Assembly: GCA_041302745.1 (NCBI GenBank)
Contig: JBFYQP010000024.1
Location: forward strand, 1-11,800
DNA from: JAPLGD01 sp041302745
GTDB lineage: Bacteria > Bipolaricaulota > Bipolaricaulia > UBA7950 > UBA9294
Reading direction: 5' to 3'
DNA: 11,800 nucleotides
The position numbers were made by a program, and so were the translations under genes. Below the pieces are notes generated by a model, which was not told the DNA's origin, searched no databases, and worked only from the letters and a program-made list of their open reading frames with translations. Below, one piece after another: positions 6,521 to 11,800 of the stretch. Position 1 is the first letter of the stretch. The number at the start of each line of letters is the position of its first letter.

Positions 6521-7159
6521 ATGCGCTGCTATGTGGAGAGCGACGGACGGATCTATCTGGTGAGGCGGAACGGGCTTCGCGATCTTCCGACCCTCGACGA
6601 GCTCCCGTTCCCGGTCGATTGCATCGCGCCGCTGGGGCCCGACCCGGACACCTGGTTCTGCGTCCCCAAGCTCGACGCCCACCCGGCCGCGTGGCCGAGC
6701 AAGGACGACGTCCCCCTCCTGACCGACGTCACACCGAGGGTCCGTTCGGCGGTCCACGCCTCGATGCCCCGCGTGGTCGTCGAGGGGATTTGCATCGAGG
6801 ACAGTCGAGCGCTCCTCGTTCTAGGAAGCCGGGGCCTCAACGAGGGCCGCTGGTCTTTGCCGGGCGGATTCCTGCGGTACGGCGAGTCTCCGGAGGAGGG
6901 TTTGCTCCGAGAGGTCGACGAAGAAGTCGGCGCCCCGGCAACGATCCTTCGCCCCGCGGGCGTTCACGCCAAACTGGGTCCGAAGACGCTCCTGCACTGG
7001 ATCATGTTCTTCTATCGATTCGAGCTCTGTGGGACGCCGCACCCGGACCCGGACGAGATCGCGGAAGCGCGGTTCGTGGACCTTCGCGACGCGCCGGGGA
7101 TGCTTCACGATCCCGCGATGGCTGAGGCCGTGCGGCGGGAGAGCCGGCTTCAAACGTAG
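6521..7159 (+). CDS. NUDIX hydrolase with about 85-residue N-terminal region
   Basis: The protein has 212 residues. A complete NUDIX box runs from Gly116 to Gly137: G-x5-E122-x7-R130-E131-V-D-E134-E135-V-G. This is the metal-binding site for hydrolysing a nucleoside diphosphate linked to another group. The domain starts near residue 84 (PRVVVEGICIEDSRALLV), with the usual WSLPGG lead-in. The first 83 residues are not part of a standard NUDIX fold; they contain a possible small beta domain (CYVESDGRIYLVRR) and a proline-rich stretch (FPVDCIAPLGPDPDTWFC), without a zinc CxxC pair. The ATG at 6521 has GGTGG five bases upstream; the frame is open further upstream but overlaps nfnA. The stop lies four bases from the stop of the convergent exported-protein gene. 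Substrate is unknown; nucleotide-sugar, ADP-ribose and oxidised nucleotides are all possible. Confidence 0.88.
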   Translation: MRCYVESDGRIYLVRRNGLRDLPTLDELPFPVDCIAPLGPDPDTWFCVPKLDAHPAAWPSKDDVPLLTDVTPRVRSAVHASMPRVVVEGICIEDSRALLVLGSRGLNEGRWSLPGGFLRYGESPEEGLLREVDEEVGAPATILRPAGVHAKLGPKTLLHWIMFFYRFELCGTPHPDPDEIAEARFVDLRDAPGMLHDPAMAEAVRRESRLQT

Positions 7160-7163
7160 GAGT

Positions 7164-8273
7164 CTAGAGAAGCTCGATCTCGATCGCGAGCGTCGCGTCG
7201 ACGTTCCACTCGGTGTAGTACGGTCGATGCTCGAAGACGAAACCCACGACCACGGAGGCCGTGTTAAGCGGCGTAACGACAACGTCCAGAGACAGCTTGT
7301 GGATGTCCGTGGGCGTTCCGGCGTTCGTCTCGCGGACGAAGTCGTAGGCCGCGCGCAGCGTCACGAACTCGTAGGCCATGTAGTCGTACGAGGTCGACAC
7401 GTCGATCCGATTTGTGGTCGCGAGCGCCGGGGGACCGGACAGAGTCCCCTGGACAAGGAACTGGGTGTTCGGCGCCGTGGAGAACGCGTAGTTGAACGCC
7501 GCGGTGACCAGGAACTCGTTCGCGCCGCCGGACGAGTCCAGGATCTCGTATCCAAGGCCGATCTTCCCATCCCATCCGCAGTAACGCGAGAACGAATCGT
7601 CCTGGATGTAGCTCGTCATCTCCGAAATGTCGATCGCGTCCAATCCACCCTCTCGCACCAGTCCGGAGTCCTCGATGATGTCCTGCACTACGGTCAGCAG
7701 GTCGGCAGTCGAGTCGTACTCCGCGGCACTGCTGATCTCGTAGGCGAGGATCTGCAGATCGACGGCGTGGAGATGGTCGATGAGGCTTCCCCGGCGTACG
7801 AGGTAGGTGTCGATTCGCGTCGCGGTGGCCAGCGGCGTCACGTCGGTGAAGCGCCCGTACCCCACTCCCGCGCTCGCCGTCAGCCCCAGAGCTCCGCTCG
7901 ACGACAGGCTGCGCGCGCTCGCCCCCGTGAACGCGAACAGGTCCTCTTCCGAGGCGAAGTACCGCTTGTAGTTCCCGTCGGCGCGCAGGGTGTAGGAGAG
8001 CTTGTCCCTCACGACCGCCATCTCTCCGTCCACGTCGATGTCAAAGCCGTACTCGGGCCGGTCGTACAACCGAACGTAGCTCACGGCGAAGTCGCCGTTG
8101 CTCTTGTCCTCGGCTGCGAGTCCGTAGGGATCGTTGTGGTATTCGTAGGAGAAGGAGAGCGCCAGGTCCGACAGATCCGTCAAGGGCGATTGGTAACTGC
8201 ACAGAGGCACGGCATAGGCCGCAAGCGCCGGGCCCAGAGCGGCGACAAGAAGACCGAGCAGGAACCCCCTCAT
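7164..8273 (-). CDS. Exported beta-barrel-like protein of unknown function
   Basis: I do not recognise a named family. The 369 residues start with a signal peptide (MRGFLLGLLVAALGPALAAYA), probably cut after Ala21; the cysteine at 25 is not in a lipobox. From about residue 35 to 145 and again from 232 to the end, the chain alternates polar and non-polar residues with many Tyr and Phe, as in outer-membrane barrel strands (LALSFSYEYHND, KLSYTLRADGNYKRYF, WDGKIGLGYEI, VVVGFVFEHR). Between them, residues 148-230 look helical and acidic, following GVGYGRFTDVTPLA. It ends EIELL rather than with the usual terminal aromatic residue. Of two ATGs, 8273 is preferred because GAGGTG lies six bases upstream of it but touches the ATG at 8279. 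The likely place is the outer membrane of a diderm. Two candidate roles are pore and structural protein; neither can be decided. Confidence 0.8.
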   Translation of the reverse strand: MRGFLLGLLVAALGPALAAYAVPLCSYQSPLTDLSDLALSFSYEYHNDPYGLAAEDKSNGDFAVSYVRLYDRPEYGFDIDVDGEMAVVRDKLSYTLRADGNYKRYFASEEDLFAFTGASARSLSSSGALGLTASAGVGYGRFTDVTPLATATRIDTYLVRRGSLIDHLHAVDLQILAYEISSAAEYDSTADLLTVVQDIIEDSGLVREGGLDAIDISEMTSYIQDDSFSRYCGWDGKIGLGYEILDSSGGANEFLVTAAFNYAFSTAPNTQFLVQGTLSGPPALATTNRIDVSTSYDYMAYEFVTLRAAYDFVRETNAGTPTDIHKLSLDVVVTPLNTASVVVGFVFEHRPYYTEWNVDATLAIEIELL

Positions 8274-8376
8274 CCCCATCACCTCAACGTAGAGCGTAGA
8301 GCGACGATCGAGCCGCGGCCGCCGAATCCTTCCGCTCCCGAGGTGCCGGTTGTCCCCCATCGCGCCGCGACACCGT

Positions 8377-8559
8377 ACGCGGCCCTCCGTGCGCGTTTGC
8401 CGCCCGTGCTCTCGCAACCCGCACGCGGCCGTCCGTGCGCGTTTGCCGCCCGTCCGCCTTGCGGCCCGCACGCGGCCCTCCGTGCGCGTTTGCCGCCCGT
8501 CCACTCGCGACCCGCACACCGTCCACTTGTGGCCCGCACTCCGTGCGTTTGCGGCCCCG
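8377..8559. repeat. 46-bp imperfect tandem repeat, about four copies
   Basis: A 31-base core (ACGCGGCCCTCCGTGCGCGT plus TTGCCGCCCGT) occurs at 8377-8407, 8423-8453 (one C-to-G change) and 8470-8500, with 15-16 base linkers that often end ACCCGC or GCCCGC. A degraded fourth copy, with an extra linker, ends at 8559. The period is 46 then 47 bases, not a multiple of three, so it is not a coding repeat. Each unit can form a short hairpin (GCACGCGG with CCGTGCGC, one mismatch and one G-T pair). It fills most of the 296-base gap between dinB and the exported-protein gene; the rest of the gap (8280-8376) shows only a CGTAGAG doublet near 8288-8301. Confidence 0.85.
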
Positions 8560-8569
8560 CCTCGTCCTC

Positions 8570-9631
8570 TTAGAAGAGCGGCAGCTGGCGCGCCGTCGTC
8601 CCGACGAGGTTTCCCACACCGACGCCGATCAGCCGGACACCCCGCTCGTCGAGATCGACGCGGCGCCGCAGCAGGTGGACGGCGACCGCCTCGATCACGC
8701 TCGCCGAGTCGACGGCGACGCCCAGCCGGAGCTGCCGCGTCACCGTGCGAAAGTCCGGGTAGCGGATCTTGACCCGCACCGTGCGGCACAGGAGAGACTC
8801 CTCCTCTAGGCTCGCCGCCACGATCCGGGCCATGCGCTCGACTTCGCTCTGGATCTCGTCCGCTGAGATCACGTCGAACGCGTACGTCGTCTCGCGGGAG
8901 ATCGACCGAGACTCCGTCTCCCCGGCAAGCGGGGTGTCGTCGCGTCCGTGGGCGAGTTCGAACAGCCTCTCCCCGTACGACCCAAATTCGCGGACGAGGA
9001 GCTCGATGTCGGCCTGGCGCAGGTCTGCGACGCGCAGAAGCCCGAGGCTGCGGAGCCTCTTCCCGGTCACCTCGCCGACGCCCCAGATCCTGCCGACCGG
9101 CAGGGGGTCGAGCGTTTCCCGAACCGCGGCCGGCTCGATCACTCGGAATCCGTTCGGCTTGTTGAGTTCGGAGGCAAGCTTGGCGAGGAACCGGTTCGGC
9201 GCCAAGCCAACCGAGCACGTCAGCCCGGTCTCCGACTCCACGGCGCGCTTGATCTCACGTGCCGCCAGCTCGACCGCGTCGCCGTGATGGGACAGGTCGA
9301 AGAACGCCTCGTCGAGCGAGATCGTCTCCATGACCGAGGTCGCACGCAGGATGACGGCGCGAACCCGTTCGGACACCTCGTGATACCGCTCGAATCGTCC
9401 GGGAAGGAAGATGCCGTCCGGACAGCGCCGGTGCGCGAGCGCCATCGGCATGGCGCTGTGAACCCCGTACGGGCGCGCCTCGTACGATGCGGTCGCAACG
9501 ACGCCCCGCGGTCCGAGGCCTCCAACGATCACGGGCTTCCCGCGATAGGCAGGCTCGTCGAGCTGCTCAACCGAGGCGAAGAACGCGTCCATGTCGAGGT
9601 GCCCGATCCACCGCTCGCTCTCGCCGCTCAC
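8570..9631 (-). CDS. dinB: DNA polymerase IV (Y family)
   Basis: This 353-residue protein is a translesion polymerase close in length to E. coli Pol IV. The palm motifs are complete: HLDMDAFFASVE (residues 11-22) gives Asp13 and the steric-gate Phe18, and SLDEAFFDLS (105-114) gives catalytic Asp107 and Glu108. AKLASELNKPNGF, then GRIWGVGEVTGKRLRSLGL, are the fingers/thumb and helix-hairpin-helix stretches. The C-terminal little finger is present and the protein ends in QLPLF, an almost ideal sliding-clamp binding motif. The GTG at 9631 is preceded by GAGGAGG eight bases upstream. It is divergent from the THEP1-like gene across 87 bases. I see no recognisable LexA box in that gap. Expected role: bypass synthesis over damaged template, with low fidelity. 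Confidence 0.96.
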   Translation of the reverse strand: MSGESERWIGHLDMDAFFASVEQLDEPAYRGKPVIVGGLGPRGVVATASYEARPYGVHSAMPMALAHRRCPDGIFLPGRFERYHEVSERVRAVILRATSVMETISLDEAFFDLSHHGDAVELAAREIKRAVESETGLTCSVGLAPNRFLAKLASELNKPNGFRVIEPAAVRETLDPLPVGRIWGVGEVTGKRLRSLGLLRVADLRQADIELLVREFGSYGERLFELAHGRDDTPLAGETESRSISRETTYAFDVISADEIQSEVERMARIVAASLEEESLLCRTVRVKIRYPDFRTVTRQLRLGVAVDSASVIEAVAVHLLRRRVDLDERGVRLIGVGVGNLVGTTARQLPLF

Positions 9632-9666
9632 GGCTGCCGCCTCCTCGCACGGGCAAGGCCCGGCCC

Positions 9667-9698
9667 CGCCGGCGGCTTCCTGGGCGAGGCCGCCGGCG
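9667..9698. promoter_or_regulatory. Perfect 10-bp inverted repeat in the dinB/THEP1 divergent gap
   Basis: CGCCGGCGGC (9667-9676) and GCCGCCGGCG (9689-9698) are perfectly complementary across a 12-base loop. The repeat sits between two divergent starts, just upstream of the TAGAAT box at 9705. It could be an operator acting on both genes or a hairpin in the dinB leader. The GC-rich arms reduce the weight of the match. Confidence 0.4.
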
Positions 9699-9704
9699 AC
9701 AGGA

Positions 9705-9710
9705 TAGAAT
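9705..9710 (+). promoter_or_regulatory. Candidate -10 box of the THEP1-like gene
   Basis: TAGAAT matches five of six -10 consensus bases and ends eight bases before the ATG at 9719. Transcription would then start one to three bases before the start codon, so the message may be leaderless. This agrees with the lack of a normally spaced ribosome site (AGGA lies 14 bases away). No -35 box is clear. Confidence 0.3.
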
Positions 9711-9718
9711 CAGATCCC

Positions 9719-10252
9719 ATGGGCTTCAAGGGCCGAATCGCCCTCACCGGGCGCCCCGGCGTCGGGAAGACGACCCTCATCGAACGCCTGCTCGAGCGGC
9801 TTCCCGTCTCGGCCGGCGGGATGCTGACGAAGGAGATCCGCGTGTGCGGTCACCGGGTCGGGTTTGCCATCGTCGACGTCGCCACCCGCCGCGAGGAGGT
9901 CCTTGCCCACATCCACCAACGCATCGGCCCCAGGGTCGGCGCCTACACGGTGAACCTCAAGTCGCTGGAGGAGTTCGGAATCCCGGCGATTCTCCGCGCC
10001 ATCCAAGAGAACGACCTCGTCGTGATCGACGAGGTCGCCCCGATGGAGATGTCGTCGCCTCACTTCGTTCCGGCCGTCGAGGCCGCGCTCGCGAGCTCGA
10101 AAGGACTCCTCATTTCCACCCACGCCCACGCCGACTGCCCCGTTGCCCACCGCGTGCGGCAGGAGCTCTCCCTCGTTCGCGTCCGTCTCGGGAACCGAGA
10201 CCAGCTCGTGGACTCGATCCTCGCTTCGCTGGGCGCGCAGGAGCGCGCCTAG
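9719..10252 (+). CDS. THEP1-type nucleoside-triphosphatase
   Basis: This 177-residue P-loop NTPase matches the THEP1 family (typically around 170-190 residues) found in archaea, thermophilic bacteria and, as NTPCR, in animals. The Walker A loop is GRPGVGKTT (residues 11-19) and Walker B is LVVIDEVAPME (100-110), where the family has IDExGPME. LPVSAGGMLTKEIRVCGHRVGF (28-49) is the family's beta-strand stretch after the P-loop, and STHAHADCPVAHRVR (133-147) corresponds to its sensor region. It hydrolyses nucleoside triphosphates slowly in vitro; the biological role is unsettled, and a link to RNA or DNA metabolism has been proposed. It stands alone on the plus strand, divergent from dinB and convergent with the transaldolase. 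The ATG at 9719 places the P-loop at the normal distance. Confidence 0.93.
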   Translation: MGFKGRIALTGRPGVGKTTLIERLLERLPVSAGGMLTKEIRVCGHRVGFAIVDVATRREEVLAHIHQRIGPRVGAYTVNLKSLEEFGIPAILRAIQENDLVVIDEVAPMEMSSPHFVPAVEAALASSKGLLISTHAHADCPVAHRVRQELSLVRVRLGNRDQLVDSILASLGAQERA

Positions 10253-10281
10253 AAAGCGGGCACGCAAGAGCGGACCTGAGT

Positions 10282-10309
10282 GTCCCGGGCCGCGCGTCAT
10301 CGCCCGGAC
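10282..10309. terminator. Hairpin between convergent THEP1-like and transaldolase genes
   Basis: GTCCCGGGC (10282-10290) pairs with GCCCGGAC (10302-10309) apart from one bulged C; the 11-base loop contains the transaldolase stop codon (10297-10299). The placement between two converging genes suits a bidirectional terminator. No T-run follows on either strand. Confidence 0.5.
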
Positions 10310-10944
10310 TTCGGCACGCCCTCCCAATCCTTCAGAAACCGCTCGATTCCGACGTCGGTCAGCGGGTGACGGAACATCTGCTTCAGCACGGTATACGGGA
10401 CCGTCGCGATCTCCGCTCCGAGGAGCGCCGCCTCGAGGACGTGACGCGGGTGGCGCACGCTCGCGACGATCACCTCGGTCCCGAACGCGTAGTTCTGAAG
10501 CGCCTCGAGGATCTCCGCGACGAGGTCCATTCCGCCGCCGCCCACGTCGTCGACGCGGCCCACGAACGGAGACACGAACGATGCACCGCACTTCGCGGCG
10601 AGGAGAGCCTGATTCGCGGAGAAGACGAGAGTCACGTTGGTGCGGATGCCGTCCGCGGCAAGAACCTGCGCCGCCTTCAGCCCGTTCTCGGTCATCGGGA
10701 CCTTGATCACGACGTTCTCGTGAAGCGCCGCAAGGGGTCTGGCCTGGGCCACCATCCCGTCGGCGTCCATGGCCGTCACCTCGGCGCTCACCGGGCCGTC
10801 GACCAGGTCGCAGATCTCCTTGATCACCTTCTCGAACGGACGCTTCTCCTTCGCGACGAGCGACGGGTTCGTCGTCACTCCGTCGATCAACCAGGCCAGG
10901 TCTCGGATTTCCTCGACGTTCGCCGTATCCAGAAAGAGCCTCAT
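10297..10944 (-). CDS. tal: Small transaldolase (TalC/FSA family)
   Basis: This 215-residue single-domain class I aldolase has the Schiff-base Lys81 in NVVIKVPMTENGLKA. GVTTNPSLVAKE (residues 22-33) and SPFVGRVDD (125-133) are family motifs. Two positions that separate true transaldolases from fructose-6-phosphate aldolase both favour transaldolase: Glu55 in SAEVTAMD, where FSA has Gln, and Phe127 in SPFVGR, where FSA has Tyr. The expected reaction moves a dihydroxyacetone unit between sedoheptulose-7-phosphate and glyceraldehyde-3-phosphate in the non-oxidative pentose phosphate pathway. The ATG at 10944 overlaps the endonuclease IV stop as ATGA and has GAGGAGG five bases upstream, so the two genes are translationally coupled. 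Joining a repair nuclease with a sugar-phosphate enzyme has no obvious metabolic logic, although both connect to pentose supply. Confidence 0.94.
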   Translation of the reverse strand: MRLFLDTANVEEIRDLAWLIDGVTTNPSLVAKEKRPFEKVIKEICDLVDGPVSAEVTAMDADGMVAQARPLAALHENVVIKVPMTENGLKAAQVLAADGIRTNVTLVFSANQALLAAKCGASFVSPFVGRVDDVGGGGMDLVAEILEALQNYAFGTEVIVASVRHPRHVLEAALLGAEIATVPYTVLKQMFRHPLTDVGIERFLKDWEGVPKSGR

Positions 10945-11800
10945 GATCCCTCCTCGCCTCGTCGTGCGTTGCGTGCCCATCGCAAGTTTACTGCGTCGGC
11001 GTCGCGGCGCCCATCGAGCGTCTTCGGCGTCTCCAGGATGAACGGCACGCGTTCGAGCGCAGGGTGGCGGACGAGGGCCGCGAGTCCGGAGCCGATCGCG
11101 CCGCGGCCGAGGTGCTCGTGCCGGTCCCTGCGGCTTCCGAGGCCATGCGCGGAGTCGTTCAGGTGCACGAGGCGCAGGCGCTCGAGGCCGACGGCATGGT
11201 CGAACCGCCGAAGGGTCGCCTCCACAGCCCTCGGGGTTCTGAGGTCGTAGCCCGCGGCGAACGCGTGACAGGTGTCGAAGCAGACGCCGACTCGCTCGTC
11301 GGCGACGCGCTCCGCAATCGTCGCGATCTCCTCGAACCGCCCGCCGACCGTCGTGCCGGACCCCGACGAGGTTTCGAGCAGAAGTCCGACGCGGCACGTC
11401 GCCGCGAGGACGCGCCCGATGCCCTCGGCGACTCGGGCGACGCCCTCTTTCGCTCCCGCCCCGCGGTGCGCGCCGAGGTGCGTCACGACGCAGGTCACCC
11501 CCAGCAGTTCAGCCCGCTGCACGTCCTCGACGAGAGCGGCGATCGATCGCTCGTACAGCGCGTCGTCCGGCGTCGCGAGGTTCAGAAGGTAGATGGCATG
11601 CACGGCGACAAAGCGAAGGCCGCAGGCCGCGGCGGAGCTCCTGAATGTCGCCGCCTCGGCGGCCTCGATCGCCCGCGCTCGCCAGACCGACGGGGAGCGC
11701 GTGAAGATCTGCAGCGCCGTCGCGCCAAGCGCTCGAGCTTCGTCGACCGCGCCGGGGAATCCTCGAGCCCGCCCGCCGGCGATCGAGAGGTGAGCCCCCA
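10941..11800 (-). CDS. nfo: Endonuclease IV (AP endonuclease), 5' end outside window
   Basis: The frame is open from the right edge and reads GAHLSIAGG at once, the family's N-terminal motif, so only a few residues including the start are missing; about 281 are visible, near the usual 285. An internal GTG at 11603 is not the start. Nfo cuts the phosphodiester 5' to abasic sites and trims damaged 3' ends in base excision repair. All nine zinc ligands of the family can be picked out: His in VHAIYLLNLA, His in VTHLGAH, Glu in LLLETSSG, Asp and His in CFDTCHAFAAGYD, His in LVHLNDSAHG, Asp and His in DRHEHLG, and Glu in FILETPK. The 3' end overlaps the transaldolase start by four bases (ATGA). Its promoter lies beyond the window. 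Confidence 0.96.
   Translation of the reverse strand, partial: GAHLSIAGGRARGFPGAVDEARALGATALQIFTRSPSVWRARAIEAAEAATFRSSAAACGLRFVAVHAIYLLNLATPDDALYERSIAALVEDVQRAELLGVTCVVTHLGAHRGAGAKEGVARVAEGIGRVLAATCRVGLLLETSSGSGTTVGGRFEEIATIAERVADERVGVCFDTCHAFAAGYDLRTPRAVEATLRRFDHAVGLERLRLVHLNDSAHGLGSRRDRHEHLGRGAIGSGLAALVRHPALERVPFILETPKTLDGRRDADAVNLRWARNARRGEEGS

Noticed and set aside
7164..8273. Lipoprotein signal on the exported protein
   Set aside because: The cysteine at residue 25 is preceded by Val-Pro-Leu, which does not fit a lipobox; AYA before residue 22 suits signal peptidase I.
8377..8559. CRISPR array
   Set aside because: The 31-base cores are separated by only 15-16 bases, the linkers resemble each other, and no cas gene is present.
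7164..9218. A single 684-residue minus-strand protein
   Set aside because: The part beyond 8273 runs through the 46-bp repeats and the dinB gene in the wrong frame; it is Arg/Pro-rich with no family character, and the signal peptide and ribosome site at 8273 mark the real start.
9487..11250. A 587-residue plus-strand protein
   Set aside because: It overlaps dinB, the THEP1-like gene, the transaldolase and nfo in a non-matching frame and shows only Arg-rich low-complexity sequence.

Overview
The window is about two-thirds GC, densely coding, and has short intergenic gaps, good Shine-Dalgarno sites and several GTG starts. It carries eleven recognisable genes (two cut by the window ends) and one secreted protein I do not recognise. 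The gene content is bacterial. An outer-membrane-type beta-barrel protein with a signal peptide points to a diderm. A THEP1-type NTPase, an electron-bifurcating NfnAB pair and a MEMO-like protein are typical of anaerobic or thermophilic lineages. I suspect an uncultivated phylum such as Bipolaricaulota (Acetothermia), but that is an impression, not a placement. I see no phage, IS element, tRNA, rRNA or CRISPR array.

Layout. (1) 1-914 (+): 3' part of a thioredoxin-reductase-like flavoprotein that has the CATC redox site but lacks the usual NADPH-binding signatures. It converges on (2) 948-3897 (-): a MEMO-like protein, an aspartate/glutamate racemase and an M20 amidohydrolase, the last two tightly spaced. 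A perfect 11-bp hairpin separates the convergent ends. (3) 3898-4171: a structured gap. (4) 4172-6399 (-): nfnA and nfnB overlapping by GTGA. Together they encode a predicted ferredoxin/NAD(H)/NADP(H) bifurcating transhydrogenase. (5) 6521-7159 (+): a NUDIX hydrolase, divergent from nfnA. (6) 7164-8273 (-): a beta-barrel-like exported protein with an internal helical stretch. (7) 8274-8569: a gap with about four copies of a 46-bp tandem repeat. (8) 8570-9631 (-): DNA polymerase IV, divergent from (9) 9719-10252 (+): a THEP1-like NTPase. (10) 10297-11800 (-): endonuclease IV (start just outside the window) overlapping by ATGA a small transaldolase.

How the genes fit together. The left half is redox and amino-acid metabolism: NfnAB would balance ferredoxin, NADH and NADPH, and the atypical thioredoxin reductase may draw on a donor other than NADPH. 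The right half is rich in nucleotide and DNA maintenance (NUDIX, DinB, THEP1, Nfo), although these genes lie on both strands and are not one operon. Most genes are ordinary. The points worth a second look are the NADPH-motif loss in the thioredoxin reductase, the tandem repeats downstream of dinB, the structured leader before the MEMO-like gene, and the stop codons sitting in hairpin loops at transcription-unit ends.
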